A stretch of DNA of 64,000 nt, from positions 135,929,546 through 135,993,545 of the forward strand of contig CM057338.1 in assembly GCA_030015575.1 (NCBI GenBank), in the 5' to 3' direction. Positions 44,384-56,836 of this stretch are shown here, in pieces (the first letter of the stretch is position 1; each line of letters starts with the position of its first letter). The position numbers and the translations under genes are program-made. The DNA comes from Agapanthus africanus. Its lineage: Eukaryota > Streptophyta > Magnoliopsida > Asparagales > Amaryllidaceae. Below the pieces are notes generated by a model. The model was not told the DNA's origin and made no database searches. It saw nothing but the letters and a program-made list of their open reading frames with translations.

Positions 44384-47300
44384 TGTAATACCCGGCCCCT
44401 TTTTATACTAATAGCTGTATTTCCATTTCATTTATAAAAGTTATTTAAATTTTCTTATAATTATTTATTAGTTTATTTATTTCAAAACCCCAAAACCCAA
44501 ACCATATTATATTTTTCCAACAAATTCCCTTAACCAACACCATTTTCTTTTAACATAACCCCAATTCCCATTCCCTTATTTAAATTCATTTTTCTCTTTT
44601 AAAACCCATTTTTCCCCTTCCAAAATTTAACCCAAAACCTTAAAATCCCTCGGCCCATCTCCTAAATCAATTCCCATAACCTAAATTTAATTTTCTTTTA
44701 AACCCAAACTTTAGCCTTCCTTTAGCCAGCGGCCAATCTTGTTTCTTAATAAACTTATCTTTTTTCCCTTCAGCCCGGCCCATTTCTCTTTATTTTACAT
44801 TTAAATTCATTTGTCTCTGCGTTGGCCCGGCCCACTCATCCCCTCAGCCCGTCCCCCTCTTCCCTTTAATTTCCTTATATTTTTCTTATTATCCCTTGGC
44901 CCGCTTCACTCATGCCCACGCCCGCACCCGCTTCGACCCGACCCACTCCCTACAGCACCTTCTTCCTAACGGCTCTCCCGCCAATCTCGCACGCGATCCA
45001 CCTTCTCCGCCGCCTTCCTCGCCTACGCCCGTGCTCTTGTCGCCCCCACTCGCGAGCGTTATCACGAACGCACGCCTCGCCTCCATTCCTCCCTCTCTCC
45101 TCTCAAAACTCCCAATCGCTCGCTCCCTCCCTCGTTCTCGTCTTCCTCCCTTCTAAACTTTTTCCCGCTCTTTCCAACCCACGACGCGCACGTCGCCCGT
45201 GCCGTTGCCCACGTCCCCGCAACCCCGACCACGCTCGCGACTCCCTCAAACTCCCCGTCTCCAACTCCTTCTCAGATCTCTCTCTCTCGCAAACCCAACC
45301 TCAACCCACCGCCTCCAAGTTGCAGCCACTCCCCTCGACGATGACGACGACGAATCTCCTCCCCCTTCATCGCCTCACCCTAACCACACTCTTTCCGTGT
45401 CTCTCTGTGGGCACGGTTCTAAACCCCAGACCCAAATTCATTGGATTCGAAACATCGGAGCAAATCCTTAGTAATGGCGGAGGGATGAGAGAGACCCGAG
45501 AACGGGACCGCTGCCCCCGCCACCGCCAGCAGCAACGGCAGCAGCCTCTCGAAGATGGATTCGATCGAATCGAGATGGGTGATCCAAGACGAGGACGATT
45601 CCAACGCGGAGGGCGACAAGGACTTAGGCGAGCGTTCGACTTGTCGGATGAGCTTCGAATCCGAGGAAGAAGACGACGATAATGGTGAGCAGCGATTGAT
45701 CAGGACTGGGCCCAGGATCGATTCCTTTGATGTGGAGGCGATTGAGGTTCCTGGAACTTATCAGAATGATTATGAGGACTTCAATTTGTGCAGAAGCATT
45801 GTGCTCACACTTCAGACACTTGGAGTAGTATTTGGTGATGTTGGAACTAGTCCCTTGTATACATTTGATGTTATGTTTAACAAGTGTCTGATTAGCGGGA
45901 AGGAAGACGTGATTGGAGCACTCTATCGTGTTCTGTACACTTTGATCTTGATACCGCTTGTGAAGTACATTATGGTGGTTCCTTGGGGCAACGATGATGG
46001 TGAAGGAGGAACATTTGCTTTATATTCTTTGTCTTGCAGAAATGCGAAGGCCGGTCTTCTCCCGAACCAATTACCCTCTGATGCCCGGATATCAAGTTTC
46101 CGGTTGAAGGTTCCATCCCCAGAGCTTGGAAGGTCTTTAAAGATCAAGGAGAATCTTGAGACCTCATAACCACTGAAGAAGCTGCTGTTTGTCCTGGTAC
46201 TTTTGGTACCGCTATGGGGATAGCAGATGGAGTTGTCACCCCAGCAATGTCTGTCATATCGGCTGTGAATGGACTGAAGTTCGGGCTTGATCGCGTCGGT
46301 CAAGATCAAAACCAGAAACAACTCGGGACGGTGATGAAAATGGTTGCACGGAGATTAACTGGAATGAGTGCAATTATCCGATTCCGAAGGCCGAACCTGG
46401 GCTGCGCCGCGACACGATCATACTATTGCTGCTGCCGGACTGTCGCCGACACCTTTCCAGGCAAGTTTTTACTTGCTTACATGCTATTCTACTTAAGTTA
46501 TAATCACTAAATGCATAGATTATTAAAGCTACAAGTTTAACTAATTATGTGCCATAACCTGTTCGACGTGTGTTCCCAAAGGAAATCTTTCCCTAATTTG
46601 ATGGAACTAAACGGTATTGGTTGGCCCGTATAACTGTGAACTTAGTGTGTGAATTTCGCTGTATAATGTGATTGTTAAAGATTAAAACGACTACCCCCAA
46701 GTTTAATTGCAAAACTGAAATTATATTGTACCTGAAAACCGTTAAATTCACCATAAATCATATACATACTAGAATGGTACGTTCGAGGGCTCAAATCGTA
46801 GCCAAGTCGACGAACTTTAACCCTATACCAGTTTCCAGATATTCCTGTACTCAAACCATGATGATATTTGGATTGGAGTGCGACTCTGGACTGCAGTCCA
46901 GAGCGACTCCAGTTATTGGTTGCTGTTCCGTAATGGGTACTACAGGATTTTCCTTAACACTTAGGTTGCGGAACTCCACTGTTTATTGTAGATAAACCTG
47001 TTATCTAGACAACACAATTGATTTCATACTGTTTCGTTATCATTTACTATTTAATCTGTAATTTAATAAATCGGGACACATAACAGTCCCAGCAGAATCA
47101 GAACCGACATAGTAGTGTTAAACATTGTATATCTCTTAACGTACAAACGCGATCGAAGATCCGTCTGTTGCGTTAAAAACCTTACTGAAAACCCTAGAAT
47201 TCATCCAACTGCAGCGTCGCTAAAATCTGATCCCCACTGGGATTAAAATGCGTTGCGAAACGGATTTCTGATTCTGAAACCGGATTTCCAGCCGCGAGCG

Positions 47301-48638
47301 CTTAAAATGAAAAGGTTATAACTTTTGATCCTGGAACCCGATTGGCTTGAAACAAAATTCTATGGATGGATAACTGAACATACTAATTACTACATGTTTA
47401 TCGTTTCGCTAAATTATAAATGCACGTTTCATGATAAATCGTGTAAGTGATAGACTATTGTTTTATGACATCTTAATTGTGCTTCTTATACTGTTCATGC
47501 ATTACATCATACCCATATCATTGTAGTGATAACCTTGTGATATCGTGCATTCACCCAGTGTTAGATTTTAGTGATGATTGTGGCAAGTACGTCAGTGTTC
47601 GTGTATCCGTGATTAAGTGAAAGTGATACGTACTTGTACACAATCAGTGACCTCGTTGTTCTATTGCATTGTCGACGTCTGTGGGATGCGTGTACGTGTG
47701 ACTATAAGTGGTATGGGACACTTATGGAAGCGCTTGCACGGGTGTCACAGATAAGGCATCCGACACTGCCATTTATCTTAGGTATTAGTCGGGACGTGCT
47801 TGATGGAGGTCCCGCCTCCAGTTCTCACGCTGACTTGTCACGGATCGATTAGTATTTAGGGTGATGGTTAGCGTTTGATGTAGACCATGGGGTGTGGGGT
47901 AGTTTAAGTGTGAGTTCAACAGAATCTCGGGAGTCCCATGCCGGCTTATATATTTAGGGAGTTATATGGAGATTTACAGGGTACGTGATATATACACCAT
48001 GATATTCTTGTTACATGTTGGGCCCGTGGTCCCTTGCCCTTGGGTTCTACCCTTGGGTGGAGGACACTCACGAGTGGTTGACTCTCACACTTGGACTGAC
48101 GATAGGCTTAGCGACCTGTACAGTGAGACTTAGAGACTGATAGGGATACTGGCATTTATATTACTTTTATACTGTGTTGACATACGTGACATATCGTTAT
48201 ACTGCTTTACTGTTCCGCTGTGTTGATTACTGCACATGTATATTCAGGATGTCATTTATTTACTGCTTCACATACCTATTATCACTGTTAGAACTGTCAC
48301 TTGATTTTATACATATTATATTGCTATTGTGTCGCTCTGACGACCTGAGTATGCATGCTCAGTGTGAGGAGAAGATTTAGCTTGGATCAGAACTAGACGT
48401 GCATCACCGACTTCTTGACTTGCTACTCCGAGTTACTTTCGTTTGTTCCACTTCAGGTCAGTTTATATTATTGTACCTTTCAGTTACTGCATTTCTCATT
48501 ACCTGCGCATTGTTTACTGTTTACCATGGTAAACTAGAAGCCGAAGTGTGACTACGGCAGGACATTTCCTTGACCGTAGGAGCATGGCTGGCCTTGTCTA
48601 CCCCTCGTATTCCGTATTTTGGGAAGCGGGGCGTGACA
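44384..48638 (+). repeat. Element E 5' LTR
   Basis: 4255 bp. AT-rich start, GC-rich pyrimidine-biased stretch (about 44890-45470), KUP/HAK fragment (45474-46312), then about 2.3 kb of LTR sequence with a 20-bp palindrome at 46884-46903. The Pro/Arg-rich open frames at 44896-45682 look like translated 5' untranslated or promoter sequence, not genes. Confidence 0.92.
45474..46312 (+). pseudogene. KUP/HAK K+ transporter fragment (KUP7-like N-terminus), copy in 5' LTR
   Basis: N-terminal quarter or so of a KUP/HAK/KT potassium transporter, a plasma- or vacuolar-membrane K+ uptake protein. Visible: MDSIESRWVIQDEDDS at 45555, an acidic stretch, RLIRTGPRIDSFDVEA, the family signature VVFGDVGTSPLYTF at the first membrane segment, and NDDGEGGTFALYSL. 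The last recognisable part is IADGVVTPAMSVISAVNGLK (about 46222-46281). The MDSIESRW start and overall order match the KUP7 group. The likely original start is ATGGCGGAG at 45474, but codon 5 is TGA. A TAA stop at 46167 and a frameshift follow before the last block. I see no introns in about 240 codons, which suggests capture from spliced RNA. Confidence 0.88.
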
Positions 48639-48647
48639 TGGTTTAGT

Positions 48648-48659
48648 TGGTATCAGAGC
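48648..48659 (+). other. Primer-binding site of element E
   Basis: TGGTATCAGAGC, nine bases after the LTR end. Confidence 0.9.
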
Positions 48660-49013
48660 CAGGTTTTGCATAAATTGGGATTGCAGTCTTCCGTGTATAG
48701 CTTGACAGTCTAAGACATCCCTCAGTCTAGATTGTAAACTTGATATCCTCGATCCATATTCTCATTGAGTGTTCTGCTATCCATTCGCTAAGGTTTCAGA
48801 TGACTTGGCAAAGTTACGTGGTTGTAATTGTGAACTATGTCACAGTTACACTACCATACTCTGTTTAAGTGACTCAGATTCATACTGTTGATTTTTCCAT
48901 TTGCAATGAATTTCGTCGCATCTGATATTCTTGAATCTTTGTCCAATCCATATTATATCTTGAATCTTATAGCTTGTGCCTTATATCATCCTCAAAATTA
49001 TTGTTTCAGGATC

Positions 49014-49412
49014 ATGTCTCCCAACGATTCTTCATCTATATCCACTCCCCAGAATCAAACAGTTGAGATCCTTAGTGCACTGCAAGGTTTAAAGGAAGCC
49101 CAGGAGCGAACAAACGACTTATTAGCTGAAGGGCTGAGAAGACAGGTAAGTCAGATCTCAGCGGGAGCCTCCTATCATAATGGGATCCCTTTTAGATGAG
49201 GACAAGAGAAGAAGATGAAGCGTCAACAGAAGCATCAGAAGAACCTTTGTTGTGGATATTGTAAGAGACCAGGACATCTTCAGAAGGATTGTCGCCGTGC
49301 CCAAGGGAAATGTCTGATATGCGGTTCCGACAAACATCTCATCAACGGTCGCCCAGAAAGGAAAGAACTACAAGGAGTAAACTTGTCCACACTCTCCACT
49401 GCTGCCAAGTGA
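49014..49412 (+). pseudogene. Gag remnant of element E with zinc knuckle
   Basis: Starts at ATG 49014 after a TTTCAG that could be a splice acceptor. About 60 codons (with LSALQGLKEAQERTNDLL, helical) are followed by TGA at 49197-49199, then the same frame continues with CX2CX4HX4C (CCGYCKRPGHLQKDC) and a second, incomplete CX2C...H knuckle to TGA at 49410. The main capsid part is missing. Packaging would have to rely on another element's Gag. Confidence 0.7.
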
Positions 49413-49792
49413 GGATTTCTATCTAGTTCGAATTTCGAGGATAAAGCGGACCCAACGCAGGATTCAACTCGCGTAGCGATGATGTCACGTTCTGGCAGTC
49501 AAAGAAGAATTTTATGTTTTCCAATTTCAATAATTATGTTGTCATACTTTTATAAACATTTCTTTCCATTTGAACATTTGTATCCGTCGAACTTTTAATT
49601 GAATGAAATAAAATTTGAATCATAATACATGCATCATTCTCATGCTTTCTCTATGTCAAATTCTAATCATTATCACAGTATTTTAATCCTGATCTTTCAA
49701 TTCCTGCAACCGTATATTTTCCTTTACCTCGTACCCTGAGCTATTTCCTTGATGTGTCCCATTGCATAATCATGACTCTTTCTTTTCAGGCC

Positions 49793-50280
49793 ATGGCCCA
49801 CCCCGGAGCAGCGCCGCATTTAGACGAGGATGCACAATCATGCGCCTCCTTAGACCACAAGTTGATGAGTTTTGACGATGAGGTCAACGGTCCCCAGGTC
49901 AACTTCGGAAACAACGATTCAGAAGACGAAGGAGTGGCCGCCCCAGAGTTCGACATGATAGCTGATTCTGATTAAGAGAAAGAACATCCCGAAGAGAACA
50001 CTGTAGAGGAAGACCAGATAGAAGAAGATCCCGATGAGGACCCGGTAGAAGAAAATCCAGTTGAGGAAAACCCGTGGAAGAAAATCCAGAAGAAGAAGAA
50101 AATCACATGGAATCAGATCTCGATGAAGAAGCTTTATCCGAGGATGAAGGACCAGAAGATCAAGACCCTGCCGTGGAAGAACTCCCTTTGGCAGTCCCCG
50201 CGAGACGCTATGGGAATGGACGCCCCTACCTTAGTGCGCGAGCCTACCGCAACCTGTTGAATCTCCACAACCGCGACTGA
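49793..50280 (+). pseudogene. Acidic open region of unknown function in element E
   Basis: ATG 49793 follows TTTTCAGGCC. About 60 codons run to TAA at about 49973-49975. The sequence goes on with Glu-rich imperfect repeats (EEDP, VEENP), a frameshift near 50070, then a second frame (from 50074) ending in RRYGNGRPYLSARAYRNLLN and a stop at 50278-50280. The composition is highly acidic with a basic C-terminal tail. I recognise no family. It may be a second captured gene or a remnant of a Tekay-like coding region. Confidence 0.45.
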
Positions 50281-51360
50281 CAGAATTCCTTTGGGATGTT
50301 GCCTTTCTGGCCAAATAAAATGTGTATAGTTTAGGGCCACTTATCGTCCTTGAGAATGTCTTGTTTCAAAATTTTCTTGAATAAAGTAAATCTTCTGGAT
50401 TCGTAAACCTTTTGATTATTGGTTCGTTTGATACTTGTTTATTGCCCCTATCCATTTATCTTTCTGCTGAGATCTCTGACTGTCCACCCCTACTTGTTGT
50501 AAAGTTTTTCACCCTCGTTTTAATTGGAAAGTACCGCACTCTGATCCTTGGAATGAGCCACCATTCATCCTTCGTCTGTACCCTGTTTGAGATCCTTCTG
50601 GGAGGAGAATAGTTCCTGTGAAACTTCCGAATTCATTAACTCTTCAAATTTTGATTCGTCTGTTGTACCAACTGCTGTTTCCTCCACACTTTTCCTTTTG
50701 TATTCTTTTGTTGCTCACCCCTACTTCCTGTGCTGACCCGATCCCAATCTCCTTGATCTTCAGCCTAAAGCCGACACACTTCAACCTTTTGTTTGAGCCA
50801 CACTTCCTTATAATCATTACCCTATCTAGTCCTATACCTATTTGTGTTTTCCTATTACCCTAATTATATTTAGGGACACTGTTATTCAAAAATTTAGTTT
50901 CCAGTACTTTAAATTTGTCAAAGAGTACGTGTTAATGATTACCCCGTTTTATGTATTTTAAGTGCATTATTATTATTCTCACTTTAGTAGCGCAACCTTA
51001 CACCGCGCATACTTTTGGTCTATGTTTCTTAATTTCGCTATACCAGTTTTCTAAATCATTTTAACCCTATTTTCGATACATTTTCCTAAAATGTTTTAAC
51101 CTACTGACTAGTTTTCACTACATTATTGTCGTTACTTTATTTTCGGGTTTGTACTTATATTTACTATATAAATAGTTGAGCCTTATACTTTTTCTGCTTG
51201 TTTTAATAAACTTAAATGTGCACATAAATGGTTTCGACTTTTATCGAACACACTTTGATTATTATTGTTCGTTATTGATACCTATATTCTCGTATACTCG
51301 TAGTTGCTCTTATAGTTATTCTTGCCTTATACTTATTAGACCTATCTTTCGTACATAGTT

Positions 51361-51416
<56 letters not shown>

Positions 51417-51553
51417 TGCCTTCAGATTTTGTCAAACCGTTTTAAGTAAATCCACATGTATTAGTGTTCGATATGATAACTCTTCGCTTATTATTTTATA
51501 GCTTGTTGTTTCTTTAAATTTCGAGGACGAAATTTTTGATAAGGGTGGTATGA
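50281..51553 (+). other. Non-coding 3' part of element E interior with TA microsatellite
   Basis: AT- and CT-rich, no supported coding region. A (TA)n run of about 50 bp lies at 51364-51414. The purine-rich end before the LTR (about 51528-51550) is the probable polypurine region. Confidence 0.65.
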
Positions 51554-54500
51554 TGTAATACACGGCCCCTTTTTATACTAATAGCTGTATTTCCATTTCA
51601 TTTATAAAAGTTATTTAAATTTTCTTATAATTATTTATTAGTTTATTTATTTCAAAACCCCAAAACCCAAACCATATTATATTTTTCCAACAAATTCCCT
51701 TAACCAACACCATTTTCTTTTAACATAACCCCAATTCCCATTCCCTTATTTAAATTCATTTTTCTCTTTTAAAACCCATTTTTCCCCTTCCAAAATTTAA
51801 CCCAAAACTTTAAAATCCCTCGGCCCATCTCCTAAATCAATTCCCATAACCTAAATTTAATTTTCTTTTAAACCCAAACTTTAGCCTTCCTTTAGCCATC
51901 GGCCCATCTTGTTTCTTAATAAACTTATCTTTTTTCCCTTCAGCCCGGCCCATTTCTCTTTATTTTACATTTAAATTCATTTGTCTCTGCGTTGACCCGG
52001 CCCACTCATCCCCTCAGCCCGTCCCCCTCTTCCCTTCAATTTCCTTATATTTTTCTTATTATCCCTTGGCCCGCTTCACTCATGCCCACGCCCGCACCCG
52101 CTTCGACCCGACCCGCTCCCTACAACACCTTCTTCCCAACGGCTCTCCCGCCAATCTCGCGCGCGATCCACCTTCTCCGCCGCCTTCCTCACCCACGCTC
52201 GCGCTCTTATCGCCCCCACTCGCGAGCGTTATCACGAACGCACGCCTCGCCTCCATTCCTCCCTCTCTCCTCTCAAAACTCCCAATCGCTCGCTCCCTCC
52301 CTCGTTCTCGTCTTCCTCCCTTCTAAACTTTTTCCCGCTCTTTCCAACCCACGACGCGCACGTCGCCCGTGCCGTTGCCCACGTCCCCGCAACGCCGACC
52401 ACGCTCGCGACTCCCTCAAACTCCCCGTCTCCAACTCCTTCTCAGATCTCTCTCTCTCGCAAACCCAACCTCAACCCACCGCCTCCAAGTTGCAGCCACT
52501 CCCCTCGACGACGACGACGACGAATCTCCTCCCCTTCATCGCCTCACCCTAACCTCACTCTTTCCGTGTCTCTATGTGGGCACGGTTCTAAACCCCAGAC
52601 CCAAATTCATTGGATTCGAATCATCGGAGCAAATCCCTAGTAATGGCGGAGGGATGAGAGCGACCCGAGAATGGGACCGCTGCCCCCGCCACCGCCAGCA
52701 GCAACGGCAGCAGCCTCTCGAAGATGGATTCGATCGAATCGAGATGGGTGATCCAAGACGAGGACGATTCCAACGCGGAGGGCGACAAGGACGTAGGCGA
52801 GCGTTCGACTCGTCGGATGAGCTTCGAATCCGAGGAAGAAGATGACGATAATGGTGAGCAGCGATTGATCAGGACTGGGCCCAGGATCGATTCCTTTGAT
52901 GTGGAGGCGATTGAGGTTCCTGGAACTTATCGGAATGATTATGAGGACTTCAATTTGTGCAGAAGCATTGTGCTCACACTTCAGACACTTGGAGTAGTAT
53001 TTGGTGATGTTGGAACTAGTCCCTTGTATACATTTGATGTTATGTTTAACAAGTATCTGATTAGCGGGAAGGAAGACGTGATTGGAGCACTCTCTCCTAT
53101 TCTGTACACTTTGATCTTGATACCGCTTGTGAAGTACATTATGGTGGTTCCTTGGGGCAACGATGATGGTGAAGGAGGAACATTTGCTTTATATTCTTTG
53201 TCTTGCAGAAATGCGAAGGCCGGTCTTCTCCCGAACCAATTACCCTCTGATGCCCGAATATCAAGTTTCCGGTTGAAGGTTCCATCCCCAGAGCTTGGAA
53301 GGTCTTTAAAGATCAAGGAGAATCTTGAGACCTCATAACCATTGAAGAACCTGCTGTTTGTCCTGGTGCTTTTGGTACCGCTATGGGGATAGCAGATGGA
53401 GTTGTCACCCCAGTAATGTCTGTCATATCGGCTGTGAATGGACTGAAGTTCGGGCTTGATCGCGTCGGTCAAGATCAAAACCAGAAACAACTCGGGACGG
53501 TGATGAAAATGGTTGCACGGAGATTAACTGGAATGAGTGCAATTATCCGATTCCGAAGGCCGAACCTGGGCTGCGCCGCGACACGATCATGCTATTGCTG
53601 CTGCCGGACTGTCGCCGACACCTTTCCAGGCAAGTTTTTACTTGCTTACATGCTATTCTACTTAAGTTATAATCGTTAAATGCATAGATTATTAAAGTTA
53701 CAAGTTTAACTAATTATGTGCCATAACCTGTTCGACGTGTGTTCCCAAAGGAAATCTTTCCCTAATTTGACGGAATTAAACGGTATTGGTTGGCCCGTAT
53801 AACTGTGAACTTAGTGTGTGAATTTCGCTGTATAATGTGATTGTTAAAGATTAAAACGACTACCCCCAAGTTTAATTGCAAAACTGAAATTATATTGTAC
53901 CTGAAAACCGTTAAATTCACCATAAATCATATATATACTAGAATGGTACGTTCGAGAGCTCAAATCGTAGCCAAGTCGACGAACTTTAACCCTATACCAG
54001 TTTCCAGATATTCCTGTACTCAAACCATGATGATATTTGGATCGGAGTGCGACTCTGGACTGCAGTCCAGAGCGACTCCAGTTATTGGTTGCTGTTCCGT
54101 AATGGGTACTACAGGATTTTCTTAACACTTAGGTTGCAGAACTCCGCTTTTTATTGTAGATAAACCTGTTATCTAGACAACACAATTGATTTCATACTGT
54201 TTCGTTATCATTTACTATTTAATCTGTAATTTAAGAAATCGGGACACATAACAGTCCCAGCAGAATCAGAACCGACATAGTAGTGTTAAACATTGTATAT
54301 CTCTTAACGTACAAACGCGATCGAAGATCCGTATATTGCGTTAAAAACCTTACTGAAAACCCTAGAATTCATCCAACTGTAGCGTCGCTAAAATCTGATC
54401 CCCACTGGGATTAAAATGCGTTGCGAAACGGATTTCTGATTCTGAAACCGGATTTCCAGCCGCGAGCGGTTAAAATGAAAAGGTTATAACTTTTGATCCT

Positions 54501-55806
54501 GGAACCCGATTGGCTTGAAACAAAATTCTATGGATGGATAACTGAACATACTAATTACTACATGTTTATCGTTTCGCTAAATTATAAATGCACATTTCAT
54601 GATAAATCGTGCAAGTGATAGACTATTATTTTATGACACTTTAATTGTGCTTCTTATACTGTTCATGCATCACATCATACCCATATCATTGTAGTGATAA
54701 CCTTATGATATCGTGTATTCACCCAGTGTTAGATTTTAGTGATGATTGTGGCAAGTACGTCAGTATTCGTGTATCCGTGATTAAGTGAAAGTGATACGTA
54801 CTTGTACACAATCAGTGACCTCGTTGTTCTATTGCATTGTCGACGTCTGTGGGATGCGTGTACGTGTGACTATAAGTGGTATGGGACACTTATGGAAGCG
54901 CTTGCACGGGTGTCACAGATAAGGCATCCGACACTGCCATTTATCTTAGGTATTAGTCGGGACGTGCTTGATGGAGGTCCCGCCTCCAGTTCTCACACAG
55001 ACTTGTCACGGATCGATTAGTATTTAGGGTGATGGTTAGCGTTTGATGTAGACCACGGGGTGTGGGGTAGTTTAAGTGTGAGTTCAACAGAATCTCGGGA
55101 GTCCCATGCCGGCTTATATATTTAGGGTGTTATATGGAGATTTACAGGGTACGTGATATATACACCGTGATATTCTTGTTACATGTTGGGCCCGTGGTCC
55201 CTTGCCCTTGGGTTCTACCCTTGGGTGGAGGACACTCACGAGTGGTTGACTCTCACACTTGGACTGACGATAGGCTTAGCGACCTGTACAGTGAGACTTA
55301 GAGACTGATAGAGATACTGGCATTTATATTACTTTTATACTGTGTTGACATACGTGACATATCGTTATACTGCTTTACTGTTCCGCTGCGTTGATTACTG
55401 CACATGTATATTCAGGATGTCATTTATTTACTGCTTCACATACCTATTATCACTGTTAGAACTGTCACTTGATTTTATACATATTATATTGCTATTGTGT
55501 CGTTCTGACGACCTGAGTATGCATGCTCAGTGTGAGGAGAAGATTTAGCTTGGATCAGAACTAGACGTGCATCACCGACTTCTTGACTTGCTACTCCGAG
55601 TTACTTTCGTTTGTTCCACTTCACGCCAGTTTATATTATTGTACCTTTCAGTTACTGCATTTCTCATTACCTGCGCATCGTTTACTGTTTACCATGATAA
55701 ACTAGATGCCGAAGTGTGACTACGGCAGGACATTTCCTTGACCGTAGGAGCATGGCTGGCCTTGTCTACCCCTCGTATTCCGTACTTTGGGAAGCGGGGC
55801 GTGACA
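51554..55806 (+). repeat. Element E 3' LTR
   Basis: 4253 bp, very similar to 44384-48638 throughout, including the transporter fragment and the palindrome (54053-54072). The differences I saw are scattered single bases, such as TGTAATACAC against TGTAATACCC at the start. Confidence 0.93.
52643..53481 (+). pseudogene. KUP/HAK K+ transporter fragment, copy in 3' LTR
   Basis: Same extent and order as the copy at 45474-46312: ATGGCGGAG at 52643 with the same TGA at codon 5, MDSIESRW at 52724, GDVGTSPLYTF, GEGGTFALYSL, a TAA stop at 53336-53338 and the same later frameshift. A few amino acids differ (LSPI here, LYRV in the other copy; LSPI is closer to the family pattern). Shared damage shows the fragment was already broken before this insertion. 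Confidence 0.88.
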
Positions 55807-55811
55807 ATAAT

Positions 55812-56355
55812 GGTCATTCCAAATGAACCATCACAATTTCTTTGATTATTATTATTTTTCATAATTCACTAATATGAGAGTATGGTTGCTAAAATATCCT
55901 CATTCTTTCTTACTCTCTCTCTCATATGTTTAGCTCATCCTCTTCCTCTCTCTCAAAGCTCTCATCTCTTATGTGTTGAGAACCATTAGCTCTTGAGATA
56001 AAACCACCAAAACTCCTCTCTACTCATTCTAGGGTTCTAGGTTTAGCAAGCCAAGCACTTTAGTTACCTCTAGGTTGAGGTAGGAGCTCAAGGTAGAGGC
56101 CTTCGGGTGGATCCTTCTTCGGCAAAGAGAAGACAAGGAGGAGGAGCCGTTCAAACCACTCCAAGGAGCAAGAAGAGAAGGAGTTCAAGACCTAGGTATA
56201 ACCTTCTAACCGAGTAGCTAAACTTGTAGTTAGTTTGCTAGGTTTTTGTTTAGCAAAGATCCTCCATTTCTAGTCCATGTCGCCTTGCGTCAAAAAATCA
56301 TTTTTTACCTATTCCGCCTCCCTGTAAGAACCGGGGTGGATAACGTGGACTTACA
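55812..56355 (+). repeat. Element C 3' LTR, second part
   Basis: Continues C's LTR after E and matches 36282-36840 almost base for base. Ends GGACTTACA, then TTAGC. Confidence 0.92.
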
Positions 56356-56360
56356 TTAGC

Positions 56361-56836
56361 TCGGTGGCCGGAAGGCAATGTATGCTTCCATGGAGTTGGC
56401 AGCTTTTGCACCTCCTGACGAGCTTTTGGGCGTCCTGATGAATCGTCGGCCAATAGTACCCTTGGAGCAGTGTCTTCTGGATTAAGTTGCGGGCCTCTTG
56501 GTGCGCGCCGCCGACCCCTTCATGAATCTCATGGAGGACGTAGTCGGCCTCATGGGGGTCGACGCACCGGAGCATGGGTTGAGTGAAGGATTTCTTGTAG
56601 AGCTTCCCATTGCTCCATACGAAATGGCGAGCTTTGGCTTGGAGACGGCGGGCTTCCCCTCGATGTTCTGGGAGTGTACCTTTCCTCAGGAATTCCATGA
56701 GGGGCTTCCTCCAATCCCGGTCTTCTTCCCGGGATGTGTACACTTGAGATTGCATCACCTCGTCTTCTACACTGGCCCGTGGCAAGATCTCGAAGAGGAT
56801 GTTCCTCTTGTTGTTGGCCGTATAAGATGAAGCCGC
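56361..56836 (-). pseudogene. Tat integrase of element G, N-terminal part
   Basis: Minus-strand frame with the integrase zinc finger (HEIHEGVGGAH...RRCKSCQLHG) and the typical LIQKTLLQGYYWPTIHQDA segment. It ends at ATEL where element C was inserted; the remainder is at 36163-35292. Joined to the RNase H block upstream. Confidence 0.85.

Larger units (their letters stand above)
44384..55806 (+). mobile_element. Element E: non-autonomous gypsy-type element with 4.25-kb LTRs carrying a host gene fragment
   Basis: 11,423 bp between ATAAT duplications (44379-44383 and 55807-55811). LTRs 44384-48638 and 51554-55806 run TGTAATAC to GCGTGACA. The 2.9-kb interior has an initiator-Met primer site and a gag remnant, but no protease, RT or integrase. 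The end of the interior (TTTCGAGGACGAAATTTTTG) and the TGTAATAC start resemble Tekay/Del-type gypsy elements. It corresponds to the LARD class, unusual in that the LTR is longer than the interior. Confidence 0.92.
36169..56355 (+). mobile_element. Element C: copia (Angela-like) retrotransposon with rearranged 5' LTR
   Basis: Flanked by perfect TTAGC duplications (36164-36168 and 56356-56360) in G's integrase gene. Without E it is about 8.76 kb. The 3' LTR is full-length (about 2036 bp, split by E). The 5' LTR is only 672 bp and starts with two inverted copies of the LTR tip. Polyprotein heavily broken. Confidence 0.9.

Noticed and set aside
44896-45682. Long Pro/Arg/Ser-rich open frames before the transporter fragment
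   Set aside because: They arise from CCC/CGC-rich DNA, overlap each other in several frames and match no family; better read as captured 5' untranslated or promoter sequence.
45923-46321. Antisense open frames opposite the transporter fragment (also 52981-53490)
   Set aside because: Shadows of the sense coding pattern. No independent support.
51364-51414. TA microsatellite as a regulatory or origin signal
   Set aside because: Ordinary simple repeat, no further structure around it.
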